DNA from: Pseudomonas atagonensis
GTDB taxonomy: Bacteria > Pseudomonadota > Gammaproteobacteria > Pseudomonadales > Pseudomonadaceae
Direction: 5' to 3'
Assembly (NCBI RefSeq): GCF_011369485.1
Contig: NZ_VXCA01000049.1
Coordinates: 17,141-81,140 of the forward strand
Length of the DNA stretch: 64,000 nucleotides
Shown: one piece after another, positions 53,301-62,452 of the stretch
How the letters are laid out: every line of letters starts with the position of its first letter
Numbering within the stretch: the first letter of the stretch is position 1
Notes under the pieces: generated by a model
Told to the model about the DNA's origin: nothing
What the model saw: only the letters and a program-made list of their open reading frames with translations
Database searches by the model: none
Program-made: the position numbers and the translations under genes

Positions 53301-56300
53301 CTGGTGTTTTGGTTGCCGGCGAGCGTCAGTTGCGCGCCGAGGTTGATGGCGTTGGCCAGTTGCAGTGCCGAAGTGCTGTCGAGGCTGCCGTTGCCGGTCA
53401 CGTTGAGCGCACCGCTGCTGAGTGCGCTGTTGTTGCCGAGGATCAACGTGCCGCCAGCGAGTTGGGTACCGCCGCTGTAGATGTTGCTGCCGTTAAGGGT
53501 CAGGCTCGAAGCACCGGTCTTGATCAGACTGCCGCTGCCGCTGACCACGCCACCGAGGGTCAAGGCGTTGGAGCCGGCGACGGTGAGTCCGCCATTGAGC
53601 ACCACATCGTTGGCCAGGCTGACCGCCGTGTTGCTGTCCAGCGCCGTGCCGTTGGCGGCGGTCAACACACCGGTGCCGAGTGCCGCGTTGTTGCCGACCA
53701 CGATTTTGCCGCCATTGAGCGCGGTGCCGCCGGTGTAACCGTTGGCGGCGTTGAGCACCAAAGTGCCGGTGTCGTATTTGCCGAGGGTGCCGGCACCGTT
53801 GAGCGCGACACCAATGGTGGCGGTGGCATTCGGGTCGACCCGCACGGTCGCATTGCCCAGCGAACCGTTGACCAGATTCAGCGATCCCGCCGTGCCGTTT
53901 TGCAGGCTGTAGCCATCGGTGACGAACTGCATGCCAGTGATGGTTTGCGCGCCGTTGACCGTGACCGTGCCCGCCGTGCCCTGGAACACTGCGAAGTTGT
54001 TGGTCCAGGCCTGGTTGGTCGTGCCGTTGACGTCGGTCCAGTTGGTGCCGCCGGTGCCCCACGTGCCGCTGCCGCCATCGACCGAACCGTTGGCGACGAG
54101 TTGGTTGCCGTCCCAGAACTGCACGGTAACGCCCGGTGCGGTGACCAGCAGGTTGATCTGGTTGGCCAGCGCGGTTTGCAGGGTCAGGTCGCCCGGGGTG
54201 ACGCTGCCCGGCACGGTGCCGATCAGCATGCCGTTGTCGGTCAGACCGCCGGTGTAGTTGATCAACCGGTACACGCCGCTGCCGAAACCGCCGATGTCGC
54301 TGACGTTGAGGGTGCCGTCGAGGGTCAGGTTGCCGCCGACATTGACCAGCGCGTTGCCGCCACCGGACACCGGAGTACCGAGGCCCACATCGAAGTTGGC
54401 GTTGGCGTTGAACACCAGCGAATTCACTGACAGGGTGCTGCCAGTAGCGCCGGCCAGATGACCGCCGTCCGCCACGGTGACTGCCCCGCCCAACGAACCG
54501 CTGCCGGCCAGCGTACCGCCGCTGTTGACCAGCACGCTGGCACTGTCGAGCGAGCCGTTGACGTTCAAGGTGCCGGCGTTAACGGTGGTGTTACCGGTCA
54601 GACTGTTGATGCCGGTCAGGGTCAGCGTACCGGTGCCAAGTTTGCTCAGTTCGCCGGTGCCGGTGAGCACGCCGTCGAAAATGCTGCTGGCGTTGTTGCC
54701 GCCGATGCTCAGCGTGTTACCGCCGCCGATCAGCGCGGTACCGCTGCCGGTCAGGCTGGCGAGGCTGCCCGAACCGCCGAGGTTCAGCGTCGCCGCAGCG
54801 CCGAGATTGACCCCGGCGTTGCTGCCCAGTGCCGAGTTGCCCAGCGTGGTCAGGCTGCCGGACTGCACATCGAAGGTGCCGCTGAAGGTGTTGTTGCCGG
54901 ACAGCGTCAGGTCGGCCAGACCGTTCTTGGTCACGGTGCCCGCCCCGGCGATCACACCGCCGAGGGTCAGGTTGTTGTTGCCTGCGAAACTGAGGTTGGC
55001 ATTGACGTTGACGTTGTTGGCCAGCACCAGCGGCGCAGTGGTGTCGAGGGTCGATGTGCCCGCCACGGTCACCGCGCCGGAGCCCAGGCCCGCCGAGGTG
55101 CCGAGGGTCACGGTGCCGGCGTTCAGCGTGGTACCGCCGCTGTAGCTGTTGATACCGTTGAGGGTCAGGTTGGAGGCGCCATTCTTGATCAGTCCGCCCG
55201 TGCCGCTGACCACGCCGCTGAGGGCTACGTCGCTGTTTCCGGTGTTGGTCAGGTTGGCGTTGAGCACCACGTTGTTGCCCAGCGACACCGAAGTGTTGCT
55301 GTCCAGCGCCGAGGCACCGGCCACGGTCAGGTTGCCCAGACCGAGCGCACCGTTGCTGCCGGCGGTCAGGGTGCCGGCATTCAGGGTCACGCCGCCGAGG
55401 AAGTTGTTGGCCCCGCTCAGGATCAGGTTGGCCGCGCCATTCTTGGTCAGGCTGCCGGCACCGTTGATGGCTCCGCTGAGGGTCAGATCGTTGCTGCCGA
55501 CGATGCCGAGGTTGCCCGCCAGGTTGATGGCGTTGCCTGCCGTGAAGGCGCCGCTGGCATCCAGCGTGGTGCCGTTCGCCGCGTTCAAAGTGGCAGAACC
55601 CAGCGCGCTGTTCGACGCGAGAACCAGACCGCCCGCGTTCAGTGCCACCGGCCCGAGGAAGGCGTTGTTGCCACCGAGGGTCAGGCTGGCCGAACCGTTC
55701 TTGATCAAGCCGCCAGTGCCGGAAATGACACCATTGAGGGTCAGCGCATTGCTGCCGAGCACGGTCAGGTTGCCGTTCAGGGTGGCGGCGTTGGCCAGGG
55801 TCACCGCGGTGTTGCTGTCCAGTTGCGTACCGGCATTGGCGATCAACGCGCCGGTGCCCAGTGCGCTGTTGCTGCCGACCACCAGCGTGCCGCCATCCAG
55901 TTGCGTACCGCCGGTGTAGCTGTTGGCGCCGTTGAGCACCAGAGTGCCGGCATCGAGTTTGTTGAGGATGCCGCTGCCGTCGATGTTCACACCGACCGTG
56001 GCGGTCACGCCCGGATCAACCCGCATCGCCGTGGTCCCGCCGCTGCCGTTGACGGCGGTCAGCAGACCCGACGTGCCGTTGACCACGTTGTAGCCATCGG
56101 TGAGGAATTGCATCCCGGTGAACAGCTGCGTGCCGTTGACCGACACCGTGCCCGCCGTGCCCTGGAACACTGCGAAGTCGCCGGCCCAGGTCTGGTTCAG
56201 CGTGCCGTTGGAATTGGTCCAGTTGGTGCCGCCGGCATTCCACGTGCCAGTGCCGCCATCCACCGTACCGTTGGGGATGGTCTGGCTGCCGTCCCAGAAA

Positions 56301-59300
56301 CGCAGGTTGGTATTCGGCGCCGACACGATCAGATTCACCTGATTACCCAAGGTCTGCACGAGGATGTCGCCGAGGCCATAACCCACCGGCACACCGGCCA
56401 CGGTCAGGCCGTTGTCGGTCAGCGCGCCGATGTAGTTGAACAGGCGATAGACACCGACACCGAAACCGCCGGCATCGGTGACATTAAGGTTACCGTCGAG
56501 GGTCAGGTTGCCGCCGATGTTCATCAGCGAAGAGGTCGATGGCGTGGCGAGGCTCGCGTCGACATTACTGTTGGCGGTGAGAATCAGCGACGAGGTCGAC
56601 AAGGTATTGCCCGAAGACAACGCCAGATGACCGCCGCTGTTGACGGTGATGAAGCCAAGCGCCGAACCGGTACCTGTGAGGGTCGCACCGTTGTTGACGT
56701 TGAGCTGGGAACTGGCCAGGGAACCGGTGAGGTTCAGCGTACCGCCGTTGACGTTGGTGTTGCCGGTGATGCCGCTGTTGCCGGTGAGGTTCAGCGTCCC
56801 GGTACCGACTTTGGTCAGCGCACCGCTGCCACCGAGGTCGCCGTCGAAGGTGCTGGTGCTGTTCACGCCGCCCACGGTCAGGGTATTGCCGCCGGCAATC
56901 TGCACACTGCCGCTGCCGCTTAAGCCATTGAGGCTAGCGCTGCTGTTGAGATAGAGATTGGCACCGGCGCTGATGTTGGCGCCGGAGGTGTTGCCCAGCG
57001 CCCCGCTGCTCACGGTGGTGACGCTGCCGGACGCGATGTTCAGCGCACCGGTGAAGGTGTTGTTGCCGCTGAGCGTCAGGTCGCCGAAGCCGTCCTTGGT
57101 CAGGCTGCCGGCGCCATCGATCACGCCGCTGAGGTTCAAGGTGTTGCTGCCGGCCAGGGTCAGGCCGGCATTGAGGGTGATGTTGTTACCGACGCTCATG
57201 CCGGTGCTGGTATCCAGCGTCGAAGCGCCGCCGACGGTCAGACCGCCACTGCCCAACGCAGCGGCCGAACCCAGGGTCAGCGTACCGGCGTTGAGCGTGG
57301 AGCCACCGCTGAAGGTGTTGGTGCCGTTGACGGTCAGGTTGGCCGCACCGTTTTTGATCAACTGACCAGCGCCGCTGATCACACCGCCGAGGGTCAGGTT
57401 CTGGGTGCCGCCGACGCTCAGCGCCGCATTCAGCACGACCGCATTGGCCAGGCTGGCCAGCGGCGAACTGCTGTCCAGCGTCGCCGCGCCGCCGACGGTC
57501 AAGGCACCGGTGCCGAGTGCCGAGCTGTTGCCGACGGTCACCGTACCGGCGTTCAGAGTCGTGCCGCCGGCGTAGGTATTGGTGCCATTCAGATTGAGAT
57601 TGGCCGCGCCGTTTTTCACCAGGCTCCCGGCTCCGGCGACGGTGCCGGTGAGGGTCAGGTCTGCGCTGCCGCCGATGTTCATGGCGCCGGCGAGGTTGAC
57701 CTGGTTGCCCAAAGTGACGGCAGTGTTGGTATCCAGCGTGGTGCCGGCCGCTGCGTTCAATGCGCCGCTGCCGATCGCGGTATTGCTGCCGACAATCAGC
57801 TTGCCGACGTTCAGCGCGGTGTTGCCGAAGTAGGTGTTGGCGCCGTTGAGGATCAGGTCGGCGGGGCCGCTTTTGGTCAGGCCGCCGACACCGGAAACCA
57901 CACCCGCGAGCGTCAGCGCGTTGCTGCCGCCGATGGTCACGTTGCCACCGAGGTTGACGTTGTTGGCCAGGCTCGTCGCGGTGCTGGCGTCCAGTGTGGT
58001 GGTGTTGCCGGCGTTGAGGATGCCGGTGCCGAGGGCGGTGTTGGAACCGACGACCAGTGTCCCGGCGTTCAGCGACGTAGAGCCGGTGTAGGTGTTGTTG
58101 CCGGTCAGGGTCAGGGTCGAGGAGCCGGTCTTGATCAGGTTGCTGCCGCCGCTGATCACGCCGCCGAGGGTCAGCGGGTTGGCGCCGCCGGCGGTGAGGT
58201 TGGAGTTGAGTGCAATCGCATTGTTCAGCGTCACGTTGGCGCTGCTGTTGAGCGTTGCGCCCGCACCGCCCACGGTCAGCGTGCCGGTGCCGAGTGCCGC
58301 GCCGTTGCCGACGGTCAGGCTGCCAGCGTTGAGTGCGGTGCCGCCAGTGAAGGTGTTGGCACCGTTGAGGGTCAGGTTGGCCGTGCCGTTCTTGATCAAC
58401 TGGCTGGCGCCGCTGAGCACGCCGCCCAGGATCATGCCGTTGCTGCCGCCGATGGCCAGGTTGCCGTTGAGGGCGACGTTGTTGTTCAGAATGACCGAAG
58501 TGTTGCTGTCGAGGGTCGCGGCGCTGGCGACAGTCAGGGCGCCGCTGCCCAGAGCGGCGGCGTTGCCGACGGTCAGGGTGCCGGCGTTCAGGGTGGTGCC
58601 GCCGCTGAAGGTGTTGGCGCCGTTGAGAATCAGGTTGGCCGCGCCGTTCTTGGTCAGTCCGCCGCTGCCGCTGACTACGCCGCCGAGGGTGATGTTGGCA
58701 TTGCCGGCGATGTTCAGGTTGCCGCCGAGGGCGACCGCGTTGCCCAGCGAAACGGTGGTGCTGGCGTCGAGGGTGGTGCCCGCCGCCGTGGTCAGTGCGC
58801 CGGTACCCAGCGCGGTGTTGGAGCCGACAATCAGCGTCCCGCTGTTCAGCGCGGTGCCGCCGGAGAAAGTGTTGTTGCCGCTGAGGGTCAGGTTCGCGGT
58901 GCCGCCCTTGAGCAGGTTGCCGGCGCCGCTGATGACACCGCTCAGGCCCAGCGCCTGGGTGCCGCCGATGGTCAGCCCGCCTGCCAGCGCCACTGCGTTG
59001 GCCAGGGTCACGGCGGTGGTCGCATCCAGCGTGGTGCCGGCCGCCGCGTTCAAGGCGCCCGTGCCGAGGGCGGTGTTGCTGCCGACGAGCAAACTGCCGC
59101 CGTTGAGCGCGGTGGTGCCGCTGTTGGTGTTGTTGCCGGTCAGGGTCAGGCTGGCGCTGCCGCTTTTGGTGATCGCGCCGGTGCCGGAGACGATGCCGGC
59201 CAGGGTCAGGGCATTGCTGCCGAGCACGTTCAGCGCACCGGTGATGCCGACGTTGTTGGCCAGGGTCACGTTGCCGGTGCTGTCGAGGCTGGTGCCGTTG

Positions 59301-60904
59301 CTGGTATTGAGGACACCGGTACCCAGTGCGTTGTTGTTGCCGACGCGCAAGGTGCCGGCGCTGAGGCTGGTGATCCCGGTGTAGGTGTTGATGCCGTTTA
59401 GGGTCAGGCTGCCGCTGCCGGTTTTGGTCAGGTTGGCGGCGCCGCTGATCACCCCGCCCAGGGTCAGCGCACCGGTGCCGGTCGCGGTCAGGGTGCTGTT
59501 GAGCGTGATCGCGTTCGCCAGCGAAATCGGCGCCGTCGCCGAGATGCTCGAAGAGCCGCCGACCGTGATGCCGCCGGTGCTGAACGCCGAGTTGTTGCCT
59601 ACCAGCACTATGCCGCCGTTGAGCACGGTGTTGCCGGAGTAAGTGTTGATGCCGTTGAGGTTGATCTGGCCGCTACCGATCTTGGTCAGGCCGCCCGTGC
59701 CGGAGATCACACCGTTGAGGGTCATGCCGTTGATGCCCTGCAGAGTCAGGCCAGTCCCGCCCAGGTTGATCTGATTGGCCAGCGTCAAACCGGCATTGCT
59801 GGCCTGGAGAATCCCGCCGTTGGACGTCAGTACACCGCTGCCGAACGCCGCGTTGTCGTTGAACTGCGCGACACCGCCGTTGAGCGTGGTCGCGCCGCTG
59901 ACCAGTGGTCCCTGCAAGGTCCAGGTGCCGCTGTTGAGGGTCAGGTTGTTGAAGTTGACGTAGGTCGCACTTGAAGCCGTGCCGGTGCCGGTGGTGCCGC
60001 CGCCGAGACCGATCGGGTTTTGCAGGATCAGCGTGTTGGTACCGGCCGCGCCGCCATCGATCGTCCCGGTCGGAGCGAAGGTCAGATTGACACCGATCAG
60101 GCCACCGAGGCCGACAGAAACTTGCACGCCGTCACCGACGTTAACGCTTGAACCGGTGATTGCGTAGAAGGTGTTGGTGCTGCCCGCCCCCATCGACACG
60201 CCGCCCGTGATGTTACCGGCGTTGGTGAAGGTGTTGCCCGCCACCGACGTCTCGAACGCGACCCGGCCGTTGATCGTGCCGGTGGCGCTGTTGGTCATGT
60301 TGACTTGCGAACCGCCATACACCCCGACCACTGGCGTATCGGCCAGGGTGATGCCGCCGACCGACAGCCCGGTCGAGGTAATCGTGCCGTCGTTGGTGAT
60401 GGTCGTGGTGCCCGACACCGAGTTGTTCACGGCAATCCCCAGACCGTCGATGCTGGTCAGGTTGAGGCCGAGCAACATGCCGGTGCCGCGAATGAGCCCG
60501 GTGGTGTTGTTGGCGATGCTCACCGTGCTGGTCGCGCCGGTGCCGATGAACGCGCCGCCACTGAGGATCGAGACCAGGCCGAGCAAGGCCGGGTCGAGGG
60601 TGCCGGAGTTGTTCAGGTTGATATTGGCCCCGGTCAGGTTGATCACCTTGCCACCCAGCGTCGCGTTCATCTGCGCGCCGTTGGTGACGTTGACCGTCAG
60701 GCCGCTGGTGGCACTGCTGTAGTCATTGAGAAACAGCGGCAGGGTCGGAACGCCCGAACAGGTAATCGTGGAGCCCGCCGCCGAGCAGGTGGCGAACGCC
60801 TGCTCGCTGACCCCACCGAACAGAAGTCCGACGACGCTCAGATGCACAGCAAGGGACAGTGGGGAAAAACGCGAAACGAGGGCGACACCAAACCTTGCTT
60901 CCAC
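50384..60904 (-). CDS. Giant autotransporter with about 24 beta-strand (PATR) repeats
   Basis: A 3506-residue type Va secreted protein. After a signal region (about 1-37, AVHLSVVGLLFGG...QAFA) comes a passenger of about 3200 residues. It is made of roughly 24 units of the autotransporter-associated beta strand repeat, such as GVISGAGNLTKNG.. LTLNGANTFSGG.. LVVGSNTALGTG. Three repeats of a larger block start with a W(D/N)G...DGG.G.W...NWT motif and split the passenger into super-modules. A C-terminal barrel (about 3230-3506) ends with Phe (MTVSFSLGF). A GTG start is used, with AAGGAG 6 bases upstream. It is probably a surface adhesin or biofilm factor (inference). The repeats invite recombination. 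Confidence 0.93.
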   Translation of the reverse strand: MEARFGVALVSRFSPLSLAVHLSVVGLLFGGVSEQAFATCSAAGSTITCSGVPTLPLFLNDYSSATSGLTVNVTNGAQMNATLGGKVINLTGANINLNNSGTLDPALLGLVSILSGGAFIGTGATSTVSIANNTTGLIRGTGMLLGLNLTSIDGLGIAVNNSVSGTTTITNDGTITSTGLSVGGITLADTPVVGVYGGSQVNMTNSATGTINGRVAFETSVAGNTFTNAGNITGGVSMGAGSTNTFYAITGSSVNVGDGVQVSVGLGGLIGVNLTFAPTGTIDGGAAGTNTLILQNPIGLGGGTTGTGTASSATYVNFNNLTLNSGTWTLQGPLVSGATTLNGGVAQFNDNAAFGSGVLTSNGGILQASNAGLTLANQINLGGTGLTLQGINGMTLNGVISGTGGLTKIGSGQINLNGINTYSGNTVLNGGIVLVGNNSAFSTGGITVGGSSSISATAPISLANAITLNSTLTATGTGALTLGGVISGAANLTKTGSGSLTLNGINTYTGITSLSAGTLRVGNNNALGTGVLNTSNGTSLDSTGNVTLANNVGITGALNVLGSNALTLAGIVSGTGAITKSGSASLTLTGNNTNSGTTALNGGSLLVGSNTALGTGALNAAAGTTLDATTAVTLANAVALAGGLTIGGTQALGLSGVISGAGNLLKGGTANLTLSGNNTFSGGTALNSGTLIVGSNTALGTGALTTAAGTTLDASTTVSLGNAVALGGNLNIAGNANITLGGVVSGSGGLTKNGAANLILNGANTFSGGTTLNAGTLTVGNAAALGSGALTVASAATLDSNTSVILNNNVALNGNLAIGGSNGMILGGVLSGASQLIKNGTANLTLNGANTFTGGTALNAGSLTVGNGAALGTGTLTVGGAGATLNSSANVTLNNAIALNSNLTAGGANPLTLGGVISGGSNLIKTGSSTLTLTGNNTYTGSTSLNAGTLVVGSNTALGTGILNAGNTTTLDASTATSLANNVNLGGNVTIGGSNALTLAGVVSGVGGLTKSGPADLILNGANTYFGNTALNVGKLIVGSNTAIGSGALNAAAGTTLDTNTAVTLGNQVNLAGAMNIGGSADLTLTGTVAGAGSLVKNGAANLNLNGTNTYAGGTTLNAGTVTVGNSSALGTGALTVGGAATLDSSSPLASLANAVVLNAALSVGGTQNLTLGGVISGAGQLIKNGAANLTVNGTNTFSGGSTLNAGTLTLGSAAALGSGGLTVGGASTLDTSTGMSVGNNITLNAGLTLAGSNTLNLSGVIDGAGSLTKDGFGDLTLSGNNTFTGALNIASGSVTTVSSGALGNTSGANISAGANLYLNSSASLNGLSGSGSVQIAGGNTLTVGGVNSTSTFDGDLGGSGALTKVGTGTLNLTGNSGITGNTNVNGGTLNLTGSLASSQLNVNNGATLTGTGSALGFITVNSGGHLALSSGNTLSTSSLILTANSNVDASLATPSTSSLMNIGGNLTLDGNLNVTDAGGFGVGVYRLFNYIGALTDNGLTVAGVPVGYGLGDILVQTLGNQVNLIVSAPNTNLRFWDGSQTIPNGTVDGGTGTWNAGGTNWTNSNGTLNQTWAGDFAVFQGTAGTVSVNGTQLFTGMQFLTDGYNVVNGTSGLLTAVNGSGGTTAMRVDPGVTATVGVNIDGSGILNKLDAGTLVLNGANSYTGGTQLDGGTLVVGSNSALGTGALIANAGTQLDSNTAVTLANAATLNGNLTVLGSNALTLNGVISGTGGLIKNGSASLTLGGNNAFLGPVALNAGGLVLASNSALGSATLNAANGTTLDASGAFTAGNAINLAGNLGIVGSNDLTLSGAINGAGSLTKNGAANLILSGANNFLGGVTLNAGTLTAGSNGALGLGNLTVAGASALDSNTSVSLGNNVVLNANLTNTGNSDVALSGVVSGTGGLIKNGASNLTLNGINSYSGGTTLNAGTVTLGTSAGLGSGAVTVAGTSTLDTTAPLVLANNVNVNANLSFAGNNNLTLGGVIAGAGTVTKNGLADLTLSGNNTFSGTFDVQSGSLTTLGNSALGSNAGVNLGAAATLNLGGSGSLASLTGSGTALIGGGNTLSIGGNNASSIFDGVLTGTGELSKLGTGTLTLTGINSLTGNTTVNAGTLNVNGSLDSASVLVNSGGTLAGSGSLGGAVTVADGGHLAGATGSTLSVNSLVFNANANFDVGLGTPVSGGGNALVNVGGNLTLDGTLNVSDIGGFGSGVYRLINYTGGLTDNGMLIGTVPGSVTPGDLTLQTALANQINLLVTAPGVTVQFWDGNQLVANGSVDGGSGTWGTGGTNWTDVNGTTNQAWTNNFAVFQGTAGTVTVNGAQTITGMQFVTDGYSLQNGTAGSLNLVNGSLGNATVRVDPNATATIGVALNGAGTLGKYDTGTLVLNAANGYTGGTALNGGKIVVGNNAALGTGVLTAANGTALDSNTAVSLANDVVLNGGLTVAGSNALTLGGVVSGSGSLIKTGASSLTLNGSNIYSGGTQLAGGTLILGNNSALSSGALNVTGNGSLDSTSALQLANAINLGAQLTLAGNQNTSLIGAITGTGSLLKNGTGDLVLSGANTYSGGTTLNGGSTRGDTSSLQGAIVNNAALTFEQNADGSYTGNLTGTGTLNKTGSGQLLLTGNNTFTGNTSVQAGNLIVNGVLDSANVDVASGAKIGGGGQLGGALQLASGATLLGGGTATPLSVGSLALSSGTNLDFSLGSATSSTTVVNVAGNLTLDGTLNISNAGGFGTGVYQLFSYGGSLTDNGLVYGSLPVSAANLTLQTAIANQINLLVQGTPGEVQFWNGGTTNPDGSIDGGNGVWGPNTNWTDPTGTQALASNGQFAVFGGQAGTVTVQGNQNFTGLQFLASGYSLVPGAGGTLTPVNGADGSLAPVRVNAGGSAEISVPLVGTGGIEKLDSGTLVLSGANTYSGGTTVSGGTLIGNTTSLQGNILNNASLVFQQTANGQFNGTLRGLGAMLKRGTGTLLLTGDQPFSGTVSVDQGVLQVGSRSARASLGGQVTVANGAGLSGNGSVGSVVNHGVVASGAEAGTLSVAGNLTNAADGVLALTISSPTATPLAVGGTAALSGGLQVNSLAPFTGNTVYSLITAGGGVTGTFSSTNLPQYAFLDSSLIYGADSVTLAVSRNGNSFADVAATKNQRAAASALSRNGAAGAALQNEIVNLSVAGARNAFDSLSGEIHASTASAILEDSRYVRDAVNDRMRQPSCSAADDPRRALAPSDNQLSSNGCQGEMVGWARALGAWGESDGDSNTAKLDRNLSGFMLGTDKQIDDQWRVGMAAGYTRSDLDAHDRRSDATVESYHLAAYLNSQFDALAVRLGAAYSWHDIETKRNVSVGSYNDRLKANYDARSAQVFGEVGYTIDAAGIALEPFAGLAYVNYDTDKAKEKGGVGRLEADADQDITFSTLGVRAGKVITLSNGGQFTPRAAIGWRHAFGDTKPDADLTFIDGGASFSTQGVPIAKDSAIVEAGVDFQISPTGKLGIGYSGQLSNDSNDHAMTVSFSLGF

Positions 60905-61358
60905 GGGCTACTCCTTGTCGTGGCCAATTTCTTCCTTGAAGGCGCGCAGAGCCGTGCTTATTCCACACGCGAATCAAGACTGCGACGGTCATCACAAAAC
61001 CGCTGATTGGGGACAAAGCTAGTAGACGCCCAGCAATGGGGCACGGATTAAATGGTGTTAATACTTTAATACTAGGCCTGTCTAAACCGGGGCTTTCAGC
61101 CAGTAAACGCGGGAATTTGGCTGCACATGATTATCCCTGTGGGAGCGGGCTCGCTCGCGAAAGCGGTGTTCCTGTGCCGATGTGTTGCCTGACCTGACGC
61201 CTTTGCGAGCAAGCCCACTCCCACACGGGAAATTCACCGCAACAGAGAAACTGGTACGGCTTGTGCAAACGTTTGCGAACCGTCAATCTCGGCATTTTCG
61301 TAACAAAACCATACAGACCCGCAGAATCCGGGCCTTGATCCGCAAAAAAGGACTTTGA
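60905..61358. other. Divergent intergenic region, giant autotransporter / Tsx-like gene
   Basis: About 454 bases. Contents are the GTG ribosome site of the autotransporter (60911-60916 on the minus strand), a REPIN at 61134-61230, and an AT-rich stretch before the Tsx-like gene that may hold its promoter. No clear regulator site was identified. Confidence 0.5.
61134..61230. repeat. REPIN (CTCGCGAA class)
   Basis: The arms TCCCTGTGGGAGCGGGCTCG and the inverse CTTTGCGAGCAAGCCCACTC carry several single-base differences from the consensus, so this copy is somewhat decayed. Confidence 0.87.
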
Positions 61359-62318
61359 ATGCACGCTGCTCCCCTTCTTCGTGCGCCGTTTGCGCGCGCG
61401 TTTGCTGTTTCCCTGCTACTGACCGGCGTTACCGGACTTCTCAGCCACAGCGCCCTCGCCCAACCCGTACTGCCGGAGGAGTCCGCTCAGGGTGAAGCCC
61501 TCAGCCCCGAAGCCAGTCCACCGAAAAAAGGTGCGTACCTGTCGGACTGGTACAACCAGGATCTGATGCTGATCGGCAGCAAAGACATCAGCTTCGGCCC
61601 GCAACCGGCCGACGATATCTATCTGGAATATGAGTACTTTGGCCGCAAGGGGCCGTTCGAACTGTACGGCTACGTCGACATTCCGAAGATCTTCAACATC
61701 GGCAACAGTCACGACAAAGGCGTGTGGGATCACGGCTCGCCGGTGTTCATGGAGCACGAACCGCGCATCTCCATCGACTACCTTGCCGGCCGCAGCCTGG
61801 CCATCGGCCCGTTCAAAGAATGGTACGTCGCGTTCGACTGGATCTACGACCACGGCAGCCGCAAGGAAAACCGCGCCAACACCCTCTACAGCGGCTTCGG
61901 CACCGACATCGACACCCATTCACGGGTCAATCTGTCGGCCAACCTGTACGGGCGTTATCAGTGGGAAAACTACGGTGCGAGCAACGAGTACTCGTGGGAC
62001 GGCTACCGTGCGCAGCTCAAATACATCGTGCCGATCGACAAATTCAGCAACGGCGCGTCGCTGACCTACATCGGCTTCACCAACTTCGATTTCGGCTCCG
62101 ACATCCACAAGGACAACCCCGCACGCACCGCCAACGCGACAGTCGCAACCAACGTCTTGCTGTACTCGTTCACCCATTTGCGCTTCACCCTGGTGGGGCG
62201 TTACTTCCACAACGGCGGCAACTGGGAGGACGGCAGCGAGCTGAACTTCGGCGATGGCAATTTCCGTGCGCGGTCGAACGGGTGGGGTTACTACGCGGGT
62301 GTCGGTTACCAGTTCTAA
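61359..62318 (+). CDS. Nucleoside-specific channel, Tsx-like outer-membrane protein
   Basis: A 319-residue outer-membrane channel of the Tsx/OmpK family. It has a signal peptide (to about 34, ending LAQ) and a 12-strand barrel with YLEYEYFGRKGPFELYGYVD, WYVAFDWIYDHGS, and the C-terminal pattern GWGYYAGVGYQF ending in Phe. Relatives admit nucleosides and some antibiotics. AAGGA precedes the ATG. No nucleoside uptake gene adjoins. A REPIN follows. Confidence 0.9.
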   Translation: MHAAPLLRAPFARAFAVSLLLTGVTGLLSHSALAQPVLPEESAQGEALSPEASPPKKGAYLSDWYNQDLMLIGSKDISFGPQPADDIYLEYEYFGRKGPFELYGYVDIPKIFNIGNSHDKGVWDHGSPVFMEHEPRISIDYLAGRSLAIGPFKEWYVAFDWIYDHGSRKENRANTLYSGFGTDIDTHSRVNLSANLYGRYQWENYGASNEYSWDGYRAQLKYIVPIDKFSNGASLTYIGFTNFDFGSDIHKDNPARTANATVATNVLLYSFTHLRFTLVGRYFHNGGNWEDGSELNFGDGNFRARSNGWGYYAGVGYQF

Positions 62319-62344
62319 CCAGAATCCGGCATCACAAAAAACCA

Positions 62345-62434
62345 CTGTGGGAGCGGGCTTGCTCGCGAAAGCGATGTGTCAGGCAGCATTTGTTTCACTG
62401 ACACCACGCCTTCGCGAGCAAGCCCGCTTACACC
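62345..62434. repeat. REPIN (CTCGCGAA class)
   Basis: The left arm is CTGTGGGAGCGGGCTTGCTC. The right arm, TTCGCGAGCAAGCCCGCTTA, ends in TACACC instead of CCCACA, so the outer tip is degraded. Confidence 0.88.
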
Positions 62435-62452
62435 ATTTGGATGTGTGGCGTA

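Noticed and set aside
52115..59384. Very long plus-strand open frames (for example 52115-54430, 54458-56923, 58092-59384)
   Set aside because: They lie exactly opposite the giant autotransporter, have no ribosome sites and give low-complexity proteins produced by the GC-rich repeated codons on the other strand.
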